Shown in pieces: positions 21,084 to 29,280 of a DNA stretch of 64,000 nucleotides (its first letter is position 1; every line of letters starts with the position of its first letter). The stretch is from Bacteroidota bacterium. GTDB lineage: Bacteria; Bacteroidota; Bacteroidia; Cytophagales; Cyclobacteriaceae. The DNA is taken from contig JAEYWY010000033.1 of the NCBI GenBank assembly GCA_023428695.1, forward strand, positions 62,001 to 126,000, in the 5' to 3' direction. The notes under the pieces are model-generated. The model saw only the letters and a list, made by a program, of their open reading frames with translations. It did no database searches and was not told where the DNA came from. A program made the position numbers and the translations under genes.

Positions 21084-21953
21084 TCAGGCGGCTGACCTTT
21101 TTAGTTTCTTAAATGAGAATCCGGGCATTACCGGCGCAAGGTCCGGAAGGAAGTACGTGTATCCGTCCGCATCGTTATTGCTGGCAGAACCCATGTCGAG
21201 CAGATACTCGATGATTCCATTTCTTATCTTTTTGAACTGAGGGTTGTCATTTAAGGCAGTCTTGTCACGCGGACGTTCAATGTCAATTTTGAATTCAGGT
21301 CCGAGTGTCGCATTCGGCCCGGGGTTTAGCGGAATTATTTTGTCCGCCATCAATATTCCTTCATCAACGTCATTGGTAATCAGCAACGCAGTCGTTTTGT
21401 TTTGATTCCAGATATTGATGATTTCCTCCTGCAAGCTACCTCGTGTGATTGCATCGAGCGCACTTAATGGTTCGTCCATCAACAATATTGCAGGGTTCAT
21501 ACTTAGCGTCCGCGCCAGCGACACACGTTGGCGCATACCACCAGATAACTCAGCGGGACGTTTATGCACCGCATGGCCGAGGTTCACCATGTTTATATAC
21601 TTCATCACGTGTTCAGTGCGCTCGCTCTTCGACCAGTTTGGATATACCTCGCGAACCGCGAGCATGATATTCTGAAAAACCGTAAACCACGGCAGGAGCG
21701 AATAGTTTTGAAAGACCACGCCGCGTGATCTGTGCGGGCCCGTTATTGGTTCGCCATTAAAAGTAACGCTTCCGCTATCGGGATTAAGCAGGCCTGCCAT
21801 CATCTTGAGCAGCGTCGTCTTGCCGCTGCCGGTGAATCCAACAATGGCGACAAACTCACCCTCTTCAATACGCAGGTTGATATCGCGAAGTACCTCCACG
21901 CGGTTTGCGCCTTCGCCAAATCCTTTGTTAACATGCTGAAGTTCCAGTGACAT
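21084..21953 (-). CDS. nrtC: nitrate ABC transporter ATP-binding protein (NrtC-like)
   Basis: Second ATPase of the importer, 289 residues. Walker A GFTGSGKTTLL, Q-loop VVFQNYSLLPWFTVFQN, signature ELSGGMRQRVSLART and Walker B ILLMDEPLSALD are intact. It has a C-terminal tail of about 30 residues (YTYFLPDLAPVMPGFSF) but lacks the large NrtA-like solute-binding extension of cyanobacterial NrtC, so regulation by that extension is not expected. It sits between the permease gene and the second ATPase gene. Confidence 0.85.
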   Translation of the reverse strand: MSLELQHVNKGFGEGANRVEVLRDINLRIEEGEFVAIVGFTGSGKTTLLKMMAGLLNPDSGSVTFNGEPITGPHRSRGVVFQNYSLLPWFTVFQNIMLAVREVYPNWSKSERTEHVMKYINMVNLGHAVHKRPAELSGGMRQRVSLARTLSMNPAILLMDEPLSALDAITRGSLQEEIINIWNQNKTTALLITNDVDEGILMADKIIPLNPGPNATLGPEFKIDIERPRDKTALNDNPQFKKIRNGIIEYLLDMGSASNNDADGYTYFLPDLAPVMPGFSFKKLKRSAA

Positions 21954-21977
21954 ATTTCAGTGTATTAAGGTTGATGA

Positions 21978-22994
21978 CTAAACTGACTGTCTTTCGAAAC
22001 TCACCAGCTTCTGCAATTCGACCATTATCCGGTCCAGAATAAATCCGATAATCCCAATGGTAAACACAGCTACCATGATACGTGCGAGTGAATTGCTGCT
22101 TCCGTTTTGAAACTCATCCCAGATGAATTTGCCCAAACCCGGATTTTGCGCAAGCATCTCCGATGCAATGAGCACCATCCAGCCTACACCAAGAGAAATG
22201 CGAAGACCTGTGAAGATCAAAGGCAACGTGGCAGGTAGCAGAATCTTGAACGTCTTCTTGAGAGGTGAAAGCTGCAGCACCTTGGCAACGTTGATGTAAT
22301 CCGTATTTACCGAAGCGACACCAAGCGCAGTATTGATCAGCGTCGCCCACATGGAGCATAGCGATACCGTAATTGCAGAAATGATGAATGACTTCGCGAA
22401 GTAACCATTGTTGGTAACATACACGGCACTCACAATCATTGTTACAATGGGCAGCCACGCCAAAGGCGAAACCGGCTTGAATATTTGTATTAGCGGGTTG
22501 AACGCTTTCATTACCGTCTTACTCAGTCCGCAGAAGATGCCCAGCGGCAAAGCGATTGCGGTCGCGATCACAAAGCCCATGAAGACCGTTTTGAGACTTG
22601 TAACAATCTGATCGAGGTACGTTGGTTTACCCGTATAGTCTACCGTTGTGACCTTTGCATTGCTATTTGCAGCCAGTCGTTTTTCATTTCGTGCCTGTTG
22701 CCTTGCATAGAACTCAGCCTGTTTGGCGCGCTCCGCCTTGTGTTCCACCCAAAGGGATTGTGCCTGCTCCCAGACCATCGCCGGCCCGGGAACCTGGCCG
22801 AGGCTCGTCGTGATTTGTTTCGCGGCAAATGCCCATACAAAAAGGAACATGGCGATCGATGCAATGGGCACTACCATGGTTTTGGCAATCTCAACCAACT
22901 GCTCAGTTATACGCTCACCAGAAACCAGTTTCACAAAGGGAATGCCCCATTTCATCCCGGTCGAATTGAAAAACTTTAGTGCTGCTTCTTTCAT
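21978..22994 (-). CDS. nrtB: nitrate ABC transporter permease (NrtB-like)
   Basis: Inner-membrane permease of 338 residues in the NrtB/SsuC/TauC family. The EAA-like loop is seen at ALGVASVNTDYINVAKVLQLSPLKKTFKILLPATLP, and GWMVLIASEML is a typical following helix. Between the first helix (about 35-55) and the permease domain proper lies a charged insertion (about 75-120, AERAKQAEFYARQQARNEKR) that looks helical and is found in nitrate-type permeases. It is followed by both ATPase genes and preceded by the solute-binding protein gene. Confidence 0.9.
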   Translation of the reverse strand: MKEAALKFFNSTGMKWGIPFVKLVSGERITEQLVEIAKTMVVPIASIAMFLFVWAFAAKQITTSLGQVPGPAMVWEQAQSLWVEHKAERAKQAEFYARQQARNEKRLAANSNAKVTTVDYTGKPTYLDQIVTSLKTVFMGFVIATAIALPLGIFCGLSKTVMKAFNPLIQIFKPVSPLAWLPIVTMIVSAVYVTNNGYFAKSFIISAITVSLCSMWATLINTALGVASVNTDYINVAKVLQLSPLKKTFKILLPATLPLIFTGLRISLGVGWMVLIASEMLAQNPGLGKFIWDEFQNGSSNSLARIMVAVFTIGIIGFILDRIMVELQKLVSFERQSV

Positions 22995-23036
22995 TTCATC
23001 ATTTATTTTGTGTTACTGAGTTTACGATACATTTCA

Positions 23037-24431
23037 TCAGAGCGCGGCATCCTTCAGGCCAATTTTAAATTTGCCTATGTATCCCACCGGATCACGACCA
23101 TCGTAGGTAATGCCGTCGATGAAGTTTCCGTCAGGCTCCTTGAATCCATCTGTAGGTGGAATTTCAGTTTCATCGAGATGGCCCTCTTCTTTGAGCGCGT
23201 TCGCGGCTTCGAGCCATACCTCAGGGAGGTAGATTTGCTTTGCTGTTTCGATATACCACGCGTTGTCTTTTGGTTCGAGGATCTGGCCCCAACGCTTCAT
23301 CTGTGTAAGGTACCAGATGCAGTCACTGTAATAAGGGTACGAAGCGTGATAGTTGAAGAATACATTGAAGTCCGCGAGAGAACGTTTGTCACCCTTCTCA
23401 TATTCAAACGTTCCAGTCATACTGTTCGCAATCACTTCGGCATCAGCGCCCACATACTCAGGACGCGAAAGTATTTCAACGGCCTCGCGACGGTTCGCCA
23501 TATTGTTTTCGTCGAGCCATTTGCACGCGCGTATTAACGCTTTGGTCAGCGCGACAAGTGTCTTCGGATTTTCATCAGCGAACTTTTTGCTTACGCCGAA
23601 AACTTTTTCGGGATTGTTTTTCCAGATTTCATAGTCGGTAATGACGGGAACACCAATTCCCTTAAACACAGCCTGCTGATTCCACGGCTCCCCTACACAA
23701 TATCCGTTGATTGTTCCCGCTTCAAGTGTCGCGGGCATTTGAGGCGGTGGTGTGACTGAAAGCAGCACATCAGCATTGGTTGTTCCCGTAACATCAGTGG
23801 CCGTGTAGAAGCCAGGTGAAATTCCTGCCGCTGCCAGCCAGTAACGCAGCTCGTAGTTATGCGTTGACACCGGAAACACCATACCCATCTTAAATGGTTT
23901 ACCTTCCTTGCGGAATTTCTCGAGCACCGGCAGCAATGCATCAGCCTTGATCGGATGCACCGGCTTGCCACCTTCCGCGGGAATATGCTTCTTCATCTCG
24001 GCCCACACTTCGTTGGATACCGTGATCCCGTTTCCGTTCAGGTCCATACTCAACGGTGTCACTACTGGTGACTGTGTGCCAAAACCGATAGTGGCTCCGA
24101 TAGGCTGGCCCGCCAGCATGTGCGCGCCGTCAAGTTCACCGGAGATCACGCGGTCCAACAGAACTTTCCAGTTTGCCTGCGCTTCCAGTTTTACGTACAG
24201 CCCTTCATCCTCAAAGAAGCCTTTCTCCTTTGCAATGGCGAGTGGCGCCATGTCGGTAAGTTTTATGAAACCTAATGTCAGTTCAACCTTTTCCGGTTCA
24301 TCGATGTCGGCAACGTCAGCGCTGGTCGTCGCAGCGGCCTCTGACTTGCTTCCACATGAGATGACCAGCCCAGCAAATGCGGCTACGAATACTGCTGTGA
24401 GTGTTATGAGAAATATCCTGTTTGATTTCAT
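23037..24431 (-). CDS. nrtA: nitrate-binding lipoprotein (NrtA-like)
   Basis: Solute-binding protein of the CmpA/NrtA family, 464 residues. The lipoprotein signal ends VISCGS, with Cys26 as the lipid anchor, so it should be tethered in the periplasm. Family marks: TDMAPLAIAKEKGFFEDEGL near residue 58, the GTINGYCVGEPWNQQAV loop near 235, and YEIWKNNPEKVFGVSKKF. It could bind nitrate, nitrite or (in CmpA) bicarbonate; the operon with nitrate reductase makes nitrate most likely. Confidence 0.9.
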   Translation of the reverse strand: MKSNRIFLITLTAVFVAAFAGLVISCGSKSEAAATTSADVADIDEPEKVELTLGFIKLTDMAPLAIAKEKGFFEDEGLYVKLEAQANWKVLLDRVISGELDGAHMLAGQPIGATIGFGTQSPVVTPLSMDLNGNGITVSNEVWAEMKKHIPAEGGKPVHPIKADALLPVLEKFRKEGKPFKMGMVFPVSTHNYELRYWLAAAGISPGFYTATDVTGTTNADVLLSVTPPPQMPATLEAGTINGYCVGEPWNQQAVFKGIGVPVITDYEIWKNNPEKVFGVSKKFADENPKTLVALTKALIRACKWLDENNMANRREAVEILSRPEYVGADAEVIANSMTGTFEYEKGDKRSLADFNVFFNYHASYPYYSDCIWYLTQMKRWGQILEPKDNAWYIETAKQIYLPEVWLEAANALKEEGHLDETEIPPTDGFKEPDGNFIDGITYDGRDPVGYIGKFKIGLKDAAL

Positions 24432-24452
24432 GGGTTGACTTGTTTAGGTTTC

Positions 24453-25766
24453 TTAGTTCTTGTTTGATTCTTCTGTCCGCGTTGTAAACAATGTTGGCTT
24501 GAAGCTGATCATCGCCCACGCCCAGCTTGCACTACCCTTCGCGTTGCTTACATCCTTGAGAAACTCAAGTGATTTGGTTTGAAACATCTGCGAATAGCCG
24601 ACATTCAACACGACGCCTGGTGCCAGCGTTGCCACATAAACCAGGTCGACTTCCGTTCCCAGTGTCGACGACATTTCAGTATTGTCATTGGTTACAATCG
24701 GTGACTCGGCAAAGAACTCATGGCCATGCAGTAAGAGCGAGGATTTCTCTCCTGTTTTGAACTTTGCTTTTACGAAGGCATCGACCAATCCTTTGTTCTT
24801 ATGCGCGTTGCCGACGTAGAAGTAATCCATCCAGCCGTAGAACTTATGGTGTGTGCCATACATTGGATTGAATCCTTCGTCTTTGCCTGTAGTCGTCGCT
24901 TTGTCACCGCTCAGGTAGTCGAAACCAACGTTGATGTTATGCGGTTTTGATTTCATGAATGTGGCATTCAGGCCAATCATATACGCGCCGAGTTTCTCGC
25001 CGGCAGGGTTCTTTCCGGTCTGATAGTATGCATCGAATTCAAGAGCGATGTCGCCGATCTTTTTTGTCCCATAAAAGCCCGTCGTTTGTGAGAAGTACAC
25101 TGTAGAGTCGGCGTATGCAAGACCATTCAACGTCTTGGTTGCCGATGCGCCGTTGTTGAGGATGAGGAAGGAGAGTCCGCCGTTGGCCCAGTCCTTGTGC
25201 AACCACGCGAACTGCATCGTCTTGTAACTGTTGAGCACGCCGTAATAAGTGCTGCTGAACTTCACGGGTTCTGGAACCGACGCGTCCTGGTTGAAAGCTG
25301 CCCCAGCGTGTAGCTTGAACGTAGCACCCTTGTATTCATATTTTATGAGATCGTGTGATCGCCCCTGCGCAGCCCAGTCGAGATTACCGAGAATGCGGAC
25401 GTTATCGTAGTCGAGTTCCATACGCCCCACCGCCAGGCTATGCTTTGGGTTAAAGCGATACGCAGCCCAGGCCGCGTAGACATTAGACAGCGACGGATCT
25501 GATTTATAAACCTGTGTGGCGGCGCCCCATACGCGTACGTCCTGGAGTGAAACGAAGATTTCGAATTTTTCAGCGTTGAAGTGCGTGTTGAGTCGTGTGC
25601 GTTGCTCGACAAAGAATGCCGCGTCAGCATCTTCTGCCAGCGGACGTTTGAAACCGTTCCTGAATTCTGCCCGCGGCCTGATGTCCGCGCTAAGCGTAAA
25701 CTGCGCCTGCACCGCGATGGTGGATGCAAGCATGATGAGCATTGGGAGGTAAAAAGTTTTCTTCAT
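24453..25766 (-). CDS. outer-membrane porin of the alginate-export type
   Basis: A 437-residue beta-barrel candidate with a clear signal peptide (MKKTFYLPMLIMLASTIAVQAQ). FTLSADIRPRAEFRNGF and FFVEQRTRLNTHF at the start, and alternating aromatic strands through the rest, are the pattern of the alginate_export/porin family found in Bacteroidota. It is the first gene of the nitrate transport and reduction operon, 21 bases before nrtA, so it is a strong candidate for letting nitrate across the outer membrane. This role is inferred from position. Confidence 0.8.
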   Translation of the reverse strand: MKKTFYLPMLIMLASTIAVQAQFTLSADIRPRAEFRNGFKRPLAEDADAAFFVEQRTRLNTHFNAEKFEIFVSLQDVRVWGAATQVYKSDPSLSNVYAAWAAYRFNPKHSLAVGRMELDYDNVRILGNLDWAAQGRSHDLIKYEYKGATFKLHAGAAFNQDASVPEPVKFSSTYYGVLNSYKTMQFAWLHKDWANGGLSFLILNNGASATKTLNGLAYADSTVYFSQTTGFYGTKKIGDIALEFDAYYQTGKNPAGEKLGAYMIGLNATFMKSKPHNINVGFDYLSGDKATTTGKDEGFNPMYGTHHKFYGWMDYFYVGNAHKNKGLVDAFVKAKFKTGEKSSLLLHGHEFFAESPIVTNDNTEMSSTLGTEVDLVYVATLAPGVVLNVGYSQMFQTKSLEFLKDVSNAKGSASWAWAMISFKPTLFTTRTEESNKN

Positions 25767-25801
25767 ACTTTTAAGGGTTTAGTGTATACCAGACTAAATA
25801 G

Positions 25802-25834
25802 TCCCCTGGAGGAATTCGCCGTTCCAAAAGGGGA
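25802..25834 (-). promoter_or_regulatory. 33-base hairpin in the leader of the nitrate operon
   Basis: TCCCCT pairs with AGGGGA (six pairs), then a symmetric 3x3 internal loop, then GGAA/TTCC (four pairs) around a seven-base loop. It lies 35 bases before the porin start and downstream of the proposed promoter, so the leftward mRNA would carry it. On the plus strand it is followed by TTTTT, so it could also stop rightward transcription. Function unproven. Confidence 0.45.
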
Positions 25835-25966
25835 TTTTTGTTTCCTTTGTTCGTCAACCTGAGGAGCAGACATGCCGTCCCTGCTCACCAAATTCCCGAT
25901 CATGACTGCAGTTCGTGTCTCCAGGTTGAGTGGCGTCTGGTTTCACCTGTATGACTCCCTTTTCGT

Positions 25967-25974
25967 CAAATCTA
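25967..25974 (-). promoter_or_regulatory. -7 element of the nitrate operon
   Basis: Read on the minus strand this is TAGATTTG, an exact fit to TAnnTTTG. No TTG is found at the usual -33 distance; TACGTA boxes occupy that place instead, which fits an activator-dependent promoter. Transcription would start near 25960, giving a leader of about 195 bases. Confidence 0.45.
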
Positions 25975-26046
25975 CGTATTGAAATACGTATTTATTACGT
26001 ATATATTCAAAGATTTTTACGTATTTATACTTAAAATATTTACGCA
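25971..26046. promoter_or_regulatory. phased TACGTA operator array upstream of the nitrate operon
   Basis: TACGTA occurs at 25973, 25985, 25996 and 26018, with a variant TACGCA at 26041. Steps of 12, 11, 22 and 23 bases place all copies on nearly one face of the helix. One copy sits in a perfect 12-base palindrome AAATACGTATTT. The same box recurs before the sensor kinase gene and between nirB and cobA. The half-site TACGTAT resembles the NarL heptamer (TACYYMT), and a NarL-like regulator is encoded 3 kb away; binding is inferred. Confidence 0.6.
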
Positions 26047-26293
26047 AAGGGTTGTTTGGAAGGGAAAATCGTTTGCATCAAGTCATACGAAAACAGCCAG
26101 GGGATGCTTCTGGCGTGGGAGGACAAGGCCACCGACTGCTGGCGACAGGCTGGGAGGACTTGAAAAGATGCTGAACGTTTTTGAATTAGTGTTTTTTTGT
26201 GTCGCTCAGTGCAGAATTCATAACGGCGTATCGATGTGGAGAGAGGGTTTTATCGCAATGATGATTTGGGCGGCTGGCCCCAAAAGTTTTTCT

Positions 26294-26307
26294 CTCTTAA
26301 TTAAGAG
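26294..26307. promoter_or_regulatory. 14-base perfect palindrome
   Basis: CTCTTAATTAAGAG is a perfect two-fold palindrome in otherwise featureless intergenic DNA, 375 bases before the DUF3820 gene. It may be a protein-binding site; no partner copy was seen. Confidence 0.25.
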
Positions 26308-26681
26308 TAATGCAAGGGCCACCGGGCTATCCGCGCTCCAGTGCAGTCAGTTATTATACCTTGTCCCACTCACATTACCCGTCCCTTACAACAACACCGA
26401 GTCCAGAACATCAAGTTATCGGAAAGCCCTGCCTTTCAATCCTGCCAAATCCCTTAATCCTTAAATCCCAGTCCGCGCTACTATCCCTGCCGCGGTACAC
26501 AACAAGCGAATTGTTCACGACCTCCATCGAGCTCACTTCAAAACATTTGATCACCAGGTACACTCATTCACGATCAATGCATTAAAACAACTGAACTCCA
26601 TAAAGCACAAATGCAACATCGCATGACTACCTGCTGACAACAGGAATGTAGTATCAATTCTTTACCTAAATTCGCCCACCT

Positions 26682-26942
26682 ATGCATCCACCAGAATCAG
26701 CCGGACCCGATCCGAACATCCTCAAATCCATCGTCAGAATGCGAATGCCCTTTGGAAAGTACAAAGGACTCGTTCTCTGCGATCTGCCGGTATCGTATCT
26801 CGAATGGTTCTCACAAAAAGGTTTTCCACCCGGACAACTCGGCATGATGCTCGCCACTCTGTACGAAATCAAAATCAATGGCCTCGAATATCTGCTTGCC
26901 CCGCTCAGGCGAACCGAAAATCCTGGTCAAAACCAGTCATAA
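26682..26942 (+). CDS. DUF3820 family small protein
   Basis: An 86-residue protein with the compact signature of DUF3820: RMPFGKYKGLVLCDLPVSYLEWF, then KGFPPGQLGMML and YEIKINGLEYLLAPL. The family has been called a putative quorum-sensing-regulated virulence factor, but its biochemical role is not established. It has no close neighbour on its strand (145 bases before the serine hydrolase gene). A 7-of-8 match to the -7 box (TAAATTCG) lies just upstream. Confidence 0.85.
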   Translation: MHPPESAGPDPNILKSIVRMRMPFGKYKGLVLCDLPVSYLEWFSQKGFPPGQLGMMLATLYEIKINGLEYLLAPLRRTENPGQNQS

Positions 26943-27087
26943 TGAGGTGACCTCGATACAATTTTTGAAAATCCCATTTTTTACCGCACGGACTTTAGAC
27001 TTCACATTTTAAACCTTCCAACCTTCGATTGCGATCTTTCCGTTTTTTCGCATTTTCGTAACAATATTTCCTGTACCTAAACTGCTC

Positions 27088-28605
27088 ATGAATAAACTCA
27101 TCATAATCTTTCTGTTCGCGTTCACAGGTGTGTTCGCGCAGGCCGACCTAAAAAAACTCGATGCGTATTACGCAAAAGCGCTCAAGGACTGGAACGTCCC
27201 CGGTATGAGTATCGCCATTGTCAAGGATGGCAAGGTTGTCTTCAGCAAAGGCTACGGAACGAAGGAAGTTGGTAAATCAGAAACTCCCGATGGCAACACG
27301 CTTTACGCCATCGCATCAAACACCAAAGCGTTCACTGCCACCGCGATGGGTATCCTCGTGGACGAAGGAAAAATCTCGTGGAACGACAAGGTCACTCAAT
27401 ATATCCCCTGGTTTGAGCTTCCCGATGCGTGGGCAAGCCGCGAAGCAACGATTCGCGACATCCTCAGTCACCGCGTCGGCCTCGGCACGTTTAGCGGCGA
27501 CTTAATCTGGTACCGCTCCAATCTTTCCGACGAGGAGATCATTCGCCGCATCAAACACCTTCCCGTTGGTTACAGCTTTCGCGCCGGCTATGGTTATTCA
27601 AATCTGATGTATATCACTGCGGGAGAAATCATTGAAAGAGTTTCTGAAAAGTCATGGGCTGATTTTGTGAAAGCAAGACTGTTTCAACCACTTGCAATGA
27701 ACAGAACCATTGTCGGGACACGCGAACTCGAACGGAAGGGCAACTACGCGACACCGCATATCTACGCAGAAGAGAAACATGTACCCATGCCGTGGGAGGA
27801 CTGGTCTACCGTGGCGGCTACCGGTGGAATACTGTCATCGGTAAATGACATGGCGCAGTGGATGATTTTTCAAATGAACCACGGCGTTTGGAAGAACGAC
27901 ACGATCATCGATCCGAAAACGCACAACATGATCTGGACGCCGCATAACAATTTCGTTGTCGATCATACCAACCAAAACCTCACGGGACATTTAGCCGGTT
28001 ATGGCCTCGGCTTTGGTCTGGGCGACTACCAGGGAAAATTCCGCGCCGGGCACACGGGTGGCTACTCAGGCATGCTCTCGGCAGTGGCGCTGATACCGGA
28101 GGAAAACCTCGGCGTTGTTGTTCTCACCAACGGCATGAAACCAATCTTTTCCGCTTTGGTGAACTATACACTGGATGCTTTCCTTAAAGCGCCATTCCGC
28201 GATTGGTCAAAGGAAAACCTCGAACGCTACAACAGGAATTCGGGTCGGGATCCCCGCATAGAAGAACGTATGAAAAGCCGCGTGATGAATACCAAACCAA
28301 CAGTTCCTGTTGAAAACTACCTCGGTACGTATCACACCGATGTTTACGGTGACATCACCGTCAGCAATGAAGGCGGTAAAATGAAAATCGCTTTCGAACA
28401 CACACCGGACCTCACCGCCACGCTTGACCACTGGCATTATGACACCTGGAAAATGGAATGGCAACATCCCGAAGTGCTGGCATGGTTTACGTTTGCTACC
28501 GTGAAATTCGAAACGGACAACAACGGCAAGGTTACGGGTCTCTCCTTCGACGTACCCAACGATGATTTCTGGTTCCACGAGTTCAACGCGTCGAAAACAA
28601 AGTAG
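27088..28605 (+). CDS. secreted serine beta-lactamase-like hydrolase with C-terminal DUF3471
   Basis: Serine hydrolase of the beta-lactamase/penicillin-binding (class C, PF00144) fold, 505 residues. A signal peptide (MNKLIIIFLFAFTGVFAQ) sends it to the periplasm. The catalytic SxxK is in IASNTKAF near residue 75, the Y-x-N motif in GYGYSNLMY near 170, and HTGGYSG near 325 is the KTG-equivalent. About residues 400-505 match the lipocalin-like DUF3471 often joined to these enzymes. They act mostly as esterases or D-amino-acid peptidases; the substrate here is unknown. It converges on the response-regulator gene. Confidence 0.9.
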   Translation: MNKLIIIFLFAFTGVFAQADLKKLDAYYAKALKDWNVPGMSIAIVKDGKVVFSKGYGTKEVGKSETPDGNTLYAIASNTKAFTATAMGILVDEGKISWNDKVTQYIPWFELPDAWASREATIRDILSHRVGLGTFSGDLIWYRSNLSDEEIIRRIKHLPVGYSFRAGYGYSNLMYITAGEIIERVSEKSWADFVKARLFQPLAMNRTIVGTRELERKGNYATPHIYAEEKHVPMPWEDWSTVAATGGILSSVNDMAQWMIFQMNHGVWKNDTIIDPKTHNMIWTPHNNFVVDHTNQNLTGHLAGYGLGFGLGDYQGKFRAGHTGGYSGMLSAVALIPEENLGVVVLTNGMKPIFSALVNYTLDAFLKAPFRDWSKENLERYNRNSGRDPRIEERMKSRVMNTKPTVPVENYLGTYHTDVYGDITVSNEGGKMKIAFEHTPDLTATLDHWHYDTWKMEWQHPEVLAWFTFATVKFETDNNGKVTGLSFDVPNDDFWFHEFNASKTK

Positions 28606-28619
28606 TGCGCACGTAACGG

Positions 28620-29276
28620 TTACACAAGGTTCTCGCGGATTGCTTTGTTTACCATATCGATGGCGTTGTTTACGCCAAGCTTTTTCATGATGTTGAAGCG
28701 GTGAGTTTCAATTGTCCGGACACTCTTGCCCGACGCTTCAGCTATCTCGCGGTTGTGTTTGCCGTCAATGATCATCCTGAGTATCTCCTTTTCACGACGC
28801 GTCAGATGATACGCATCTTCTTCAACGGTACTGCGTGTCGCGACAGGGCGTGAGCCCAACAAACGGTTAGCAAGTATGTTGGAAACGCCGCCGCTGAAGT
28901 ATTTGGATCCACCGTGTACCTGTTTCAGTGCCTTCACGAATTCGTTTTTGTCGGTGTCCTTCAACAGGTAACCATATGCACCCGCATCGAGTGCCTGGAG
29001 GACGTACTCCTCCGAATCGTGCATCGAAAGTATGACAGCTTTCGTTGACGGTGAATATCCCGAAAGGCGCGAGGCGGCTTCAAGCCCGTTCAACTCTGGC
29101 ATGCGTATGTCGAGGATGAGAATATCGGGATGCAGTTTTTTGGCTACTTCCAAAGCTTCGTTGCCATTATTCGCCTCACCAACGACCTGGATGTCGTGAT
29201 CCGATTCCAGCATCGCTTTGATTCCGTTTCTTACAAGGACGTGATCGTCCGCCAACACAATCTTGATTGCATTCAT
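28620..29276 (-). CDS. NarL/LuxR-family response regulator
   Basis: Two-domain regulator of 218 residues. The receiver domain has the acidic pair in VLADDHVLVRNGIK, the phospho-acceptor Asp in ILDIRMPELNGLEA, and Lys in LLKDTDKNEF. The DNA-binding part is a LuxR-type helix-turn-helix: LTRREKEILRMIIDGKHNREIAEASGKSVRTIETHR. The start MNAIKIV gives a four-base gap to the kinase stop; an ATG five codons earlier would overlap it. Encoded directly after a NarX-like kinase and inside the nitrate island, it is the best candidate to bind the TACGTA boxes. Confidence 0.92.
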   Translation of the reverse strand: MNAIKIVLADDHVLVRNGIKAMLESDHDIQVVGEANNGNEALEVAKKLHPDILILDIRMPELNGLEAASRLSGYSPSTKAVILSMHDSEEYVLQALDAGAYGYLLKDTDKNEFVKALKQVHGGSKYFSGGVSNILANRLLGSRPVATRSTVEEDAYHLTRREKEILRMIIDGKHNREIAEASGKSVRTIETHRFNIMKKLGVNNAIDMVNKAIRENLV

Positions 29277-29280
29277 GATT

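Larger units (their letters stand above)
25767..26681. other. 915-base intergenic region with nitrate-operon control elements
   Basis: This divergent gap holds, from left to right, a leader hairpin (25802-25834), a minus-strand -7 element (25967-25974), the TACGTA array (25971-26046) and an isolated 14-base palindrome (26294-26307). Open frames in 25979-26585 have poor residue composition and no family likeness. Beyond 26050 no other feature was recognised. Confidence 0.5.

Noticed and set aside
25979..26585. Two overlapping plus-strand open frames (161 and 91 codons) in the large intergenic region
   Set aside because: The translations have irregular composition and no motif. The first begins within the TACGTA array. 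They are better seen as chance frames.
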